A stretch of 34,481 nucleotides of DNA from the NCBI GenBank assembly GCA_029861725.1, contig JAOTYQ010000004.1, forward strand, positions 1-34,481. The letters are read 5' to 3'. The notes below the pieces were generated by a model. The model was not told the DNA's origin, made no database searches, and saw only the letters and a list, made by a program, of their open reading frames with translations. Below are positions 26,660-34,481 of the stretch, in pieces (within the stretch, counting starts at the first letter, position 1; every line of letters begins with the position of its first letter). The stretch comes from Acidimicrobiia bacterium. Its GTDB lineage: Bacteria > Actinomycetota > Acidimicrobiia > Acidimicrobiales > SZUA-35. Made by a program: the position numbers and the translations under genes.

Positions 26660-27847
26660 TCAGGAGCCCGGGTCGGCGATCGCCCGCGCCGCCTCTTCGA
26701 TGATGCCGAGGGCGAGATCGAGGTCGGACTCGGAGGTCGTCAGCGGTGGGGAGAAGCGGACGGTGTCGCCGTGAGCGTCCTTGGCCAGCAGGCCCCGCCG
26801 GCTGAGCTCCTCGGCCAAGGCTCGCCCTGTGGCTCGTCCCGACTCCAGCTCGACGGCCCACCAGAGCCCGCGTCCTCGAACCTCGAGCACGCCGGGCAGC
26901 TCGGCGGCCACCAGCCGGTCGAGGGCGCGGGCGCCGAGGGCGGCCGAGCGGGCCTGGAGGTCCCCGGGTTCGAGCAGGCGAATCACTTCGCGACCGACGG
27001 CGGTGGCGAGCGGGTTGCCCCCGAAGGTGCTCCCGTGCTCGCCGGGGCGGATCACCTCCAGGATGTCCCAGTCGGCGACCACGGCCGACAGCGGCACGAT
27101 CCCCCCTCCGAGCGCCTTGCCGAGCACGTACACGTCGGGCTCGACGCCTTCGTGGTCGGACGCGAACGTGTAGCCAGCCCGTCCGAGGCCGGACTGGATC
27201 TCATCGGCGATCAACAGGACACCGGCCTCGTCGCAGACCGCTCTCAGCGCCCGGAGGAACCCGGGCGGCGGCACGATCACCCCCGCCTCACCCTGGATCG
27301 GCTCGACGAGCACTGCCACCGTGTGCTCGGTGACGGCCGCCTCGACCGCTGCCGCGTCGCCGAAGGGAACGGAACGGAAGCCGGGTGTGTAGGGACCGAA
27401 CCCGCACCGAGCCAGCGGGTCGTCGGAGAACGAGATGATCGTCGTCGTCCGACCGTGGAAGTTGTGCTCGAACACCACGATCTCGGCCTTGCCGGCCGCC
27501 ACCCCCTTGCGCTCGTGGCCCCACTTGCGAGCGAGCTTGATCGCCGACTCGACGGCCTCGGCCCCGGTGTTCATCGGCAGCACGGCGTCCTTGGCGCACA
27601 AGCCTGCCAGTGCAGCGCAGAACTCATCGAGACGGTCGTCGCGGAACGCCCGACTGGTCAGCGTGAGCCGATCGAGCTGCCGGCGGGCGGCAGCCACGAG
27701 TCGTGGGTTGCGATGACCGAAGTTGAGCGCCGAGTAGGCCGATAGGCAGTCGAGGTAGCGGCGGCCCTCGGTATCGGTCACCCAGCTCCCCTCGCCGCTC
27801 GTGAGCGTGACGGGGAGCGGATCGTAGTTTCGGGCGGTGTGGCTCAT
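26660..27847 (-). CDS. rocD: Ornithine aminotransferase-like class III aminotransferase
   Basis: MSHTARNYDPLPVTLTSGEGSWVTDTEGRRYLDCLSAYSALNFGHRNPRLVAAARRQLDRLTLTSRAFRDDRL...MNTGAEAVESAIKLARKWGHERKGV...IVFEHNFHGRTTTIISFSDDP...GKALGGGIVPLSAVV. Confidence 0.93.
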   Translation of the reverse strand: MSHTARNYDPLPVTLTSGEGSWVTDTEGRRYLDCLSAYSALNFGHRNPRLVAAARRQLDRLTLTSRAFRDDRLDEFCAALAGLCAKDAVLPMNTGAEAVESAIKLARKWGHERKGVAAGKAEIVVFEHNFHGRTTTIISFSDDPLARCGFGPYTPGFRSVPFGDAAAVEAAVTEHTVAVLVEPIQGEAGVIVPPPGFLRALRAVCDEAGVLLIADEIQSGLGRAGYTFASDHEGVEPDVYVLGKALGGGIVPLSAVVADWDILEVIRPGEHGSTFGGNPLATAVGREVIRLLEPGDLQARSAALGARALDRLVAAELPGVLEVRGRGLWWAVELESGRATGRALAEELSRRGLLAKDAHGDTVRFSPPLTTSESDLDLALGIIEEAARAIADPGS

Positions 27848-28086
27848 GACGGCGCCCCCGGGTTCGGGAAGGTCGAGCGGGAGGGTGGTCACGGCCGGAC
27901 CTCCGCTTCCTGGTCCTCTTCGTCTTCATCCGGTATGTCCTGTCACCGAGCATCCCACAAGGGACGAACGTCATGAACAGCGGGGAGGCATCGGCGGCGA
28001 TCCGGTTCACCGACCTGACGTTGTGCCCTGGGCTGGTGGCGCTCGGTGTGGCACCCTTCCACCATGACCAACAGCGTTGCCTTGGG

Positions 28087-28911
28087 GTGAGCGCGATCGC
28101 CCGGGTCGCACCACGACGGCCAGAGCCACGGCCCCGATCGCTGTGGCGGCAGGTAGCAGTCCCCACCGAGCACGGTGGTTGGGGGCTCACGCTCGAGCCA
28201 GCGGTGCTCGGGCTGCTCCTGAGCTTCTCATGGGCTGGCGTCGCAATCGCGCTCGCTGCTCTGCTCACCTTCGTCCTCCGCACACCGGTCAAAGTGGTGC
28301 TCGTCGATCGCCGCCGCGGCCGCGCCGGCGATCGAACCCGCATGGCGGCGCGGATCGCCACCGCCGAGGCGTTGATCCTCGCTGGGCTGATCGTGTTCGC
28401 GGTCCGGTCGGCCGGTTTGGCCTGGGTGGCGTTCCCGACTGCTGCGCTGCCGCTCGTCGCAGTCGAGCTGTGGTTCGACGCTCGCAGCCGAAGCCGGCGA
28501 CTGCTGCCGGAACTCGCCGGGGCCTGCGCCATGGCGTCGGTGGCGGCGTCGATCGTCGTCGCCGGGGGTGCAGCGGTCGGGCTCGCAATCGCGGCGTGGC
28601 TCCTGGCGACGGCCAGGGCGATCATGTCCATCGCGTTCGTCCGAACCCAGATCGACCGGCTCCACGGACGCTCGCGAGGTTGGCGGACCAGTGACCGGTT
28701 CCAGGCGGCGGGCGTCGCCGTGGGTTGGCTGGCCGTCGCCGCTGACGCCCGGCTCGCGGCCGGGGCCGGCGCGGTGTCGGCTCTCGGCGTGGTGCAGCTG
28801 TTGTGGGTCCGCCGCCAACCACCCAAGGCGAGCGTGCTCGGCGCCACCCAGATGGTCCTCGGGTTGGTCGTCGTGGTGATCGCTGCCGCTGGAGCTCACG
28901 TCATGTCGTGA
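28087..28911 (+). CDS. YwiC-like family membrane protein
   Basis: VPTEHGGWGLTLEPAVLGLLLSFSWAGVAIALAALLTFVLRTPVKVVLVDRRRGR...LPELAGACAMASVAASIVVAGG; multi-TM; GTG start at 28087 inferred. Confidence 0.82.
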   Translation: MSAIARVAPRRPEPRPRSLWRQVAVPTEHGGWGLTLEPAVLGLLLSFSWAGVAIALAALLTFVLRTPVKVVLVDRRRGRAGDRTRMAARIATAEALILAGLIVFAVRSAGLAWVAFPTAALPLVAVELWFDARSRSRRLLPELAGACAMASVAASIVVAGGAAVGLAIAAWLLATARAIMSIAFVRTQIDRLHGRSRGWRTSDRFQAAGVAVGWLAVAADARLAAGAGAVSALGVVQLLWVRRQPPKASVLGATQMVLGLVVVVIAAAGAHVMS

Positions 28912-28945
28912 CGGACTCGGTCGACATGCGGGCCGTGTGGCGACG

Positions 28946-29110
28946 TCAGGTCTCGGCCGCATCACCGGCGCTGAACACGGCCCACCACAGCTCGGAGGCC
29001 GCCTCCCGACCGATGCGTTCCTCGAGGTCGGCGAACAGGGCGGCGAGGCGGCTGGGCGACCCAGCCGCCTCGGCGACCTCCGTTTCGAGTTGAGCCCGAT
29101 CGGCCGCCAT
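28946..29110 (-). CDS. Small hypothetical protein (54 aa), absent from the supplied ORF track
   Basis: MAADRAQLETEVAEAAGSPSRLAALFADLEERIGREAASELWWAVFSAGDAAET*; coherent amphipathic composition, co-directional with the ABC operon. Confidence 0.5.
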   Translation of the reverse strand: MAADRAQLETEVAEAAGSPSRLAALFADLEERIGREAASELWWAVFSAGDAAET

Positions 29111-29195
29111 CGACACCATCGTACGATGCCCGCCAACGTCTCAGGGGCCTATATCGAGAGGATCGGTCAGCGGTCCGAGCCGGTCGGCGGTCCCG

Positions 29196-29738
29196 TCACC
29201 GTGGACGCCGGTCACGGCGCCACCGGTCGGCCAGGACGACGCCCAGTGCGGCGGGTACGGCGATGGCGACCGGCAGGATGCCTTGCGGGTTGAGGGTGCG
29301 GCGGTCGGCGACCGTGATCGTGGTCGCGCTCGATACCGCAACCGTGTGGTCGTCGGGCCGCAACGCCACCGCGTAGAGCACGAAGTCGCCTGGCGCGATC
29401 GGCTGGACGGCCCACCAGACCGTGGCCGCGCTCCCGCTGTGGAGCGAACCGACCGACTTGGAGAGCGTGGCGGTCCAGTCCTCGGGGTCGACCGAGCCGG
29501 CCGACCCGAGGCTCGTGATGTCGAGATGGGCGACCAGCCCCTCGATCGAATCCGGGGATGTGTTGGTGATGGTGACCGCGATGTCGACCTGCTCGCCCAG
29601 TTCGACGGTCACGGCCGCCGGCTCGACCGTAACCGCGACCGGCTGATCAGCGCTCTGAGCGAAGGCCGCCGTGGGCACCGCCAACATCCACAGAGCGGCG
29701 CCCACGGCGGCGGCCCGTCGTGCTCTGGCCCGCTTCAT
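29196..29738 (-). CDS. Secreted/membrane-anchored protein with NEW3/CARDB-like Ig-fold domain and C-terminal TM
   Basis: Signal peptide [67 protein letters not shown]...; C-terminal [25 protein letters not shown]. Start overlaps the permease stop. Confidence 0.75.
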   Translation of the reverse strand: MKRARARRAAAVGAALWMLAVPTAAFAQSADQPVAVTVEPAAVTVELGEQVDIAVTITNTSPDSIEGLVAHLDITSLGSAGSVDPEDWTATLSKSVGSLHSGSAATVWWAVQPIAPGDFVLYAVALRPDDHTVAVSSATTITVADRRTLNPQGILPVAIAVPAALGVVLADRWRRDRRPR

Positions 29739-30559
29739 CGCGAGTCCCCCAGCTCGATCCTCCGAGACAGCCGGACGGCGACGGCGGTCAGCAGCACGGC
29801 GGCTACAGCGGGCGAGACCAGCAGGACCCACTGGCTCGCCCAGCTCCGCTGGTTGACGAGCACCTCCTGGGCCAGCCTCAACCCCGATGCGATCGGATTC
29901 ACCTTGATCAGGATCGACCCGAGGACACCGTCAGCCCGGATGGCAGGGAGCTGGCTCGGGGCGGCGAGCAGCACCAGCGCGGCCAGCGACGCAGCGAGGC
30001 TGACCCGGGTCGACAAGGCGACGCTGCTGATGGCGAGACCAAGAGCGGTCAGCGCGGCGGCGACCAGCGAGCCGGCAACGACGAGCGTGATGAGGGCGTC
30101 GGCGGCCACGCCGGGACCTCGGGCCATCGTGACCACGAACGGCACGGCTACGACGAGCGCTGCGGCCCACATGCTCGTCGCCGCCAAGAGCTTCCCGACA
30201 ACGAGGTCTCTCCTGCTGAGCGGGCTCACGAGGAGCGCCTCGAGCGTGCCCCGCTCCCGCTCCCCGGAGATGGCATCGGCGCTGATCACGATGGCGCCCA
30301 GGGAGCCGAGCGCGATCGCGGTTTGCACGATGACACCAACGGACTCACGGGCGTCGAGCAGGTTGATACCGGCGTCGGCCGACGCGAGGTAGGCCAGCAC
30401 GGCCAGCAGCAGGCTGAAGCCGAACAATGCCGTCAAGCCCCGAGTGCTGCCCCACAGGTCCCGCAACTCCTGGCGGGCCACGAGCGACGATCCGCCTGGG
30501 GAGCGGGCGGCCACTCGCCGCTCGGGACGAGCACCGATCGTCGCGGCGTCGGTCGTCAT
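29735..30559 (-). CDS. ABC-2 type transporter permease
   Basis: [35 protein letters not shown]...[39 protein letters not shown]; multi-TM. Confidence 0.9.
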   Translation of the reverse strand: MTTDAATIGARPERRVAARSPGGSSLVARQELRDLWGSTRGLTALFGFSLLLAVLAYLASADAGINLLDARESVGVIVQTAIALGSLGAIVISADAISGERERGTLEALLVSPLSRRDLVVGKLLAATSMWAAALVVAVPFVVTMARGPGVAADALITLVVAGSLVAAALTALGLAISSVALSTRVSLAASLAALVLLAAPSQLPAIRADGVLGSILIKVNPIASGLRLAQEVLVNQRSWASQWVLLVSPAVAAVLLTAVAVRLSRRIELGDSR

Positions 30560-31506
30560 GCGGCCACCTCCTGGTCGGCGGTCAGCTCGAGGAAGGCATC
30601 GGTCAACGTGGCTCGGTGTCGCTCGAAGCCGAGCACCTCGACGTCGGCATCCAGGGCCGCCCGTAGCATGGCGGCACCGGTGCCGACGCCGGCCGAGAGG
30701 GCGACGTCGATCACACCGGGTCTCGATTCGTCGAGACCGACGGCCGCTGCGCCCACCGATCGCTCGATCAGCCGAGCCGCCCCCACCGCGTCGTCCGGGT
30801 GGACGTGGAGGCGGGCGATCTCGGCCCCCGTGGCCCGAAGGATCACGTCTTCGACGGTGCCGGTGGCGACGATCGCCCCGCGGTTCATGATCGCGATGCG
30901 ATCGCAGACCCGTTCGACCTCATCGAGGAGGTGCGTGCACAAGACCACCGTGGTGCCGTTGGCGGCAGCGAGCTCGCCGAGATGGCGGACGATCTCGTCC
31001 TTGCCGGCCGGATCGAGGCCCAGGGTCGGTTCGTCGAGGAACAGCACCTCCGGGTTGTTGATCATCGCACGGCACAGACCGAGCCGTTGCCGCATGCCCC
31101 GCGAGTAAGCCGAGATACGAGTCGTCGTGGCGGCGAGCCCGAACCGCTCGAGCAGAGCGTCGGCGCGATGGCGGGCCTCGGGTTCGCCGAGGCCGTAGAT
31201 CCGCCCGAAGTAGACGAGATACTGCTCGCCGGTTGGGGCCTTCGGGTAGCCCGACGACTCGGGGAGGACCCCGATCCGCCGGCGGATGGCGGTCTGATCG
31301 TGGAGCTCGTGGCCGGCGATCGACGCTGATCCCGACCTCGGCGCGATGATCGTGGTCAGCGCCCGGATGACCGAGGTCTTGCCGGCGCCGTTGGGTCCGA
31401 GCAGTCCGAAGACCTCCCCTCGACCGACGGTGAAGCTGACCGCGTCGGCGGCGACGTGGTCGCCGTAGGCGACGGTGAGATGTCGGCATGCCACACGCTC
31501 GTTCAT
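30556..31506 (-). CDS. ABC transporter ATP-binding protein
   Basis: Walker [18 protein letters not shown]; signature-like [39 protein letters not shown]. Confidence 0.96.
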   Translation of the reverse strand: MNERVACRHLTVAYGDHVAADAVSFTVGRGEVFGLLGPNGAGKTSVIRALTTIIAPRSGSASIAGHELHDQTAIRRRIGVLPESSGYPKAPTGEQYLVYFGRIYGLGEPEARHRADALLERFGLAATTTRISAYSRGMRQRLGLCRAMINNPEVLFLDEPTLGLDPAGKDEIVRHLGELAAANGTTVVLCTHLLDEVERVCDRIAIMNRGAIVATGTVEDVILRATGAEIARLHVHPDDAVGAARLIERSVGAAAVGLDESRPGVIDVALSAGVGTGAAMLRAALDADVEVLGFERHRATLTDAFLELTADQEVAA

Positions 31507-31578
31507 CGCCCCAAGGGTGGCCCATGCTGCCTGACCGCCAGCTGAACCGAGATCTTCGAGGCGACGTGATCTCGGCGC

Positions 31579-32784
31579 TCAGCCAGGAGGCCAGATGTGA
31601 AGGGTGTCCTGGTCGGTCCCGACGGCGAAACTGAGCCGGCCGTCGGGACCGGCAGCGACACCGACGTTGGTCGTGATCCGACCGTCGAGAGCGATCGTCG
31701 CGACCACGGCGACGCTGTCGCCAACGCGTTCCAGCACGCCAAGCGAACGCCGCTCGTCGGTCGGTAGAACGACGTTGAGCGAGCCGTCCCCGTCCGCGTC
31801 GGCCACGATGCCGAGATCGACGTTGCGGCTCCCGATCTGGTGGTTGGTGAACCCTTCGATCGCCGCCACCCGAACGAGCTCGGCCCCCTCGACGCGGAAG
31901 AACTCGACGGTGCCGCCGATGTGGGGGGTCCGCACGTCGATCACTTCGAGCTCCCCGCGGGGACCGATCGGGGCGATGGCCAGCTGGTTCCGCCACCGGT
32001 TCCCCCGACCTATGGGGGCCGACTCGGCGAGCAGCCGGCCGTCGAGCGTCCAGAGGGCCAGCCACGCGCCGACGTCGGCATTGCTGTGGGTGACGAGCAC
32101 CTCGGGCGTCCCGTCGCCGTCGATATCGGCGAGCAGCGGCGCGAGCCCTTCGATCACCGTCGGCTCTGCCGGCCCGAACGTCGTCCCCGCCCCGGTCGTT
32201 GAGTCGACCACCCCGACCGCCGAGGCCTCGAGGCGATCGCCCAACACGCCGTGGGGGTACCGATCGGTCGGGCCGACGAGCGCGACGATAGTGTCGCCCC
32301 ACTCGACGACCGTGCCGTCGGGCAAGGGGTTGGTGAACGAGCTCATGAGATCGTTGCCTCGGGACGCCGCGATCGCCCTGTCGACGACGCCGTCCAGCCC
32401 GACGACGATGGTGTCGCCGGTATCGAGCTCGACCCACCACAGTGGCCCGAGCGACGGGTGTGACAGCGGTGCAAGCTTGGTCGGACGACTCGGTAGGGCG
32501 ATGTCGACCGGGTCGACACGATCGAGGGCTCCTCGCCCCTCGGCGACCCGGTTCCCGGCCGGTGTCACGTCGGGCCGTCCGATTGCGAGCACCGGGGCAT
32601 CGCCTCCTCCATCGGCGTCGCTGGTGCCGTCGGCTGACCGGCCCGGCTCACCGCGACCTACGGCACCGGCGGTCTCCTCGCTCGACGACGAGCTCGGGGC
32701 GGCGGCGTCTGGGCCGCTGCAGGCTGCAACGACCAGGGCGACCGCCAGCGGTAGCGAGCAGATGGCCGTGCACGAGCGGAGCAT
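31579..32784 (-). CDS. Putative lipoprotein with FG-GAP/VCBS-like repeats
   Basis: MLRSCTAICSLPLAVALVVAACSGPDAAAP (lipobox-like VAAC); repeated DIDGDGTPEVLVTHSN, DADGDGSLNVVLPTDERR motifs. Confidence 0.78.
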   Translation of the reverse strand: MLRSCTAICSLPLAVALVVAACSGPDAAAPSSSSSEETAGAVGRGEPGRSADGTSDADGGGDAPVLAIGRPDVTPAGNRVAEGRGALDRVDPVDIALPSRPTKLAPLSHPSLGPLWWVELDTGDTIVVGLDGVVDRAIAASRGNDLMSSFTNPLPDGTVVEWGDTIVALVGPTDRYPHGVLGDRLEASAVGVVDSTTGAGTTFGPAEPTVIEGLAPLLADIDGDGTPEVLVTHSNADVGAWLALWTLDGRLLAESAPIGRGNRWRNQLAIAPIGPRGELEVIDVRTPHIGGTVEFFRVEGAELVRVAAIEGFTNHQIGSRNVDLGIVADADGDGSLNVVLPTDERRSLGVLERVGDSVAVVATIALDGRITTNVGVAAGPDGRLSFAVGTDQDTLHIWPPG

Positions 32785-32799
32785 GTCCCGGCGGTCTCG

Positions 32800-33699
32800 T
32801 CAGGCGAAGCGGCGCTCGAGATCTTCGATCTCTGGCAAGCCGATCAGCTCGGTGAACGCTCCGAAGGGCACGAGCTCGTCGACGAACGCGGCCGGTGTGC
32901 CATCGGCCTTGAGCCGGGCCAAGAACTGCTGCATCGCCGCAGTGGCCGCGAGCAAGGTGCCGATCGGCATGATGATCACCGCAAACCCCAGGTCGGCGAC
33001 CTCCGCGTAGCTCAACGGCGGGGTCTTGCCTCCCTCGGCCCAGTTGAACAGCAGCGGGACGTCGGCGAGGTCAGCTGCGACCCGGGCCAGCTCGTCGGTG
33101 CCCTCGAGAGCTTCGACGAAGAGCACATCGGCACCAGCGTCGGCGCATCGCCGTGCCCGTTCGATCGCGTCGTCGAGACCGTGTGAGGCGCGAGAGTCGG
33201 TCCTGGCGACGATCACCAGGTCGGGATCCGTGCGGGCTGCGACCGCCGCCCTCACCTTTCCGACCATCGTCTCGATGTCGACGACCTCCTTGTTGTCGAG
33301 GTGCCCGCACTTCTTCGGCAGGATTTGATCCTCGAGGTGGATCCCGGCAACGCCCGCTCGTTCGTACTCCTGCACGGTGCGGATCACGTTGATCTGATTC
33401 CCGTAGCCGGTGTCGGCGTCGGCCAGCACCGGCAGGTCGGTGGCGGCGACGATCCGTCGCGCGTTGTCGACCATCTCGGTGAGACCGAGCAGGCCGACGT
33501 CGGGACGACCGAGCAGCGAGGCGGTCGCCCCGAATCCGGTCATGTACACGGCGTCGAAGCCGGCCCGCTCGACGAGCCTGGCACCCAGCGCGTCGTAGAC
33601 GCCGGGCAGCACGAGTGGCTCGCCCGTGGATCGGGCCTGATCGAGTTTGGCTCGGAGGGCAGCGGGTCCCGGCGGTCGTCGGCGGAGCAGGTCGGCCAT
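32800..33699 (-). CDS. Isocitrate lyase / PEP mutase family protein (oxaloacetate decarboxylase or methylisocitrate lyase-like)
   Basis: FDAVYMTGFGATASLLGRPDVGLLGLTEMVDNARRIVAATDLPVLADADTGYGNQINVIRTVQEYERAGVAGIHLEDQILPKKCGHLDNKEVVDIETMVGKVRAAV...VARTDSR. Confidence 0.94.
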   Translation of the reverse strand: MADLLRRRPPGPAALRAKLDQARSTGEPLVLPGVYDALGARLVERAGFDAVYMTGFGATASLLGRPDVGLLGLTEMVDNARRIVAATDLPVLADADTGYGNQINVIRTVQEYERAGVAGIHLEDQILPKKCGHLDNKEVVDIETMVGKVRAAVAARTDPDLVIVARTDSRASHGLDDAIERARRCADAGADVLFVEALEGTDELARVAADLADVPLLFNWAEGGKTPPLSYAEVADLGFAVIIMPIGTLLAATAAMQQFLARLKADGTPAAFVDELVPFGAFTELIGLPEIEDLERRFA

Positions 33700-33821
33700 C
33701 CGCCGATCCTAAGCCGCCGTTCGAGCAGCAGGGGTGGTGGTGCCTCGACCCTCGGTCGGGCCGCCGCTGCTCTACGGTGGTTGGCGGGCGGACACAGAGC
33801 TCGCGGTGAAGGGATAGAACG

Positions 33822-34055
33822 ATGAGGCGCAAGGCTTCCAAGCGTCAGGACTCCCGCCGGGTCGAGCTGCAGTCGGGGGGAACGGTCACCGTCATCCTCA
33901 ACTGCAGCGTGTTCGATCTGACGATGGAGGATCGGGACTTCGTGACTCGGATGATCGACATGGTCCGCGACTACGAGGCGGTGAACGTCGCCCGAGCGAG
34001 CAAGCCGGATGGGTCCCCGTCGAAGGCCGAGGTGGCGACCGGGACCGAGGCCTGA
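33822..34055 (+). CDS. Small hypothetical protein (77 aa)
   Basis: MRRKASKRQDSRRVELQSGGTVTVILNCSVFDLTMEDRDFVTRMIDMVRDYEAVNVARASKPDGSPSKAEVATGTEA; starts shortly after a 'gaaggg' RBS-like stretch. Confidence 0.55.
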   Translation: MRRKASKRQDSRRVELQSGGTVTVILNCSVFDLTMEDRDFVTRMIDMVRDYEAVNVARASKPDGSPSKAEVATGTEA

Positions 34056-34325
34056 GGACGGCTCCGCCGCATCGGGGATCATCCGTTCACCGAGGGCGGG
34101 CTCTGCGTCAAGGTCACCGACTACCCGAACCACATCAACGCGGCGGATCGTCTCCTCCACCCCCTGCGACGGACCGGACCGAAGGGGTCAGGCCGCTTCG
34201 ATCAGATCTCGTGGGACCCTGCGCTCGACGAGATCGCCGAGCGGTTCGCCGACATCATCGAGACGGTCGGGGCCAAGGGCATCCTGCCCTCCAGCTATCA
34301 GGGGCAGATGGGCGTGCTGGCCTAA
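34056..34325 (+). pseudogene. Molybdopterin oxidoreductase (MopB) N-terminal fragment, truncated at both ends
   Basis: Translation GRLRRIGDHPFTEGGLCVKVTDYPNHINAADRLLHPLRRTGPKGSGRFDQISWDPALDEIAERFADIIETVGAKGILPSSYQGQMGVLA*; no start codon and no upstream Cys-rich segment. Confidence 0.8.
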
Positions 34326-34392
34326 GGACTTCTTTTCATTTATCGGTGCTCGTTTAGTCTTGAGTGTCACAGGTGCTGGTTAGTGTGTGGTC

Positions 34393-34481
34393 ATGGGCGG
34401 GACCCTCGGGACTCTGGAAGAGACGATGGCCACCGTGGATCTGGGGGCGTGTTCCGATGCTCGGTTGCGGTCGCTGACCGG
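34393..34481 (+). CDS. Start of a probable DUF222 / HNH endonuclease (13E12 repeat family) protein, cut by window edge
   Basis: MGGTLGTLEETMATVDLGACSDARLRSLT...; N-terminus only, adjacent to a truncated gene and AT-richer spacer. Confidence 0.4.
   Translation, partial: MGGTLGTLEETMATVDLGACSDARLRSLT

Noticed and set aside
26378-27745. 455-aa plus-strand ORF antisense to the ornithine aminotransferase and overlapping the kinase
   Set aside because: No family-like motifs; opposite and alternative frames encode recognisable enzymes.
29720-31108. 462-aa plus-strand ORF antisense to the ABC permease and ATPase genes
   Set aside because: Arg/Ser/Pro-rich shadow ORF; opposite strand carries Walker A and signature motifs.
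31604-33010. 468-aa plus-strand ORF antisense to the FG-GAP lipoprotein
   Set aside because: Ser/Thr/Pro-rich GC artefact; the minus-strand lipoprotein has a signal peptide and repeated DxDGDG motifs.
1-34481. CRISPR arrays, tRNA, rRNA genes
   Set aside because: No regularly spaced repeats and no recognisable tRNA/rRNA sequence were seen on reading; a tRNAscan/Infernal/CRISPR search would be needed to exclude divergent forms.

Overview
High-GC actinobacterial-type chromosomal window (34.5 kb; gene content resembles Acidimicrobiia or similar, which is inference only). It is densely coded, mostly with catabolic and accessory enzymes: CaiB-type CoA transferase (partial), F420/LLM oxidoreductase, acyl-CoA dehydrogenase, VOC, TauD, SDR, nitroreductase and esterase genes. 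It also has a 4xPAS-GAF histidine kinase, a fatty acid desaturase / flavin-halogenase-like / NTF2-like operon, three class-III aminotransferases close to a DMFase-like protein and an APH-type kinase, and an ABC-2 exporter operon. No tRNA, rRNA or CRISPR was recognised. The most notable observations are: (1) an LtrA-family gene split by a single in-frame TAG, preceded by a region that can fold into mutually exclusive hairpins; (2) a 5' remnant of an ACC deaminase gene with a clean in-frame loss between two Gly-Gly motifs, fused up against an aldo/keto reductase; (3) a molybdopterin oxidoreductase fragment truncated at both ends, next to an AT-richer segment and a probable DUF222/HNH (13E12-type) ORF; (4) the desaturase/halogenase-like operon; (5) an aminotransferase-kinase pair resembling the hydroxylysine/phosphoethanolamine pathway, inside an aminotransferase-rich cluster. 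Family calls come from reading motifs in the translations; no database search was run.
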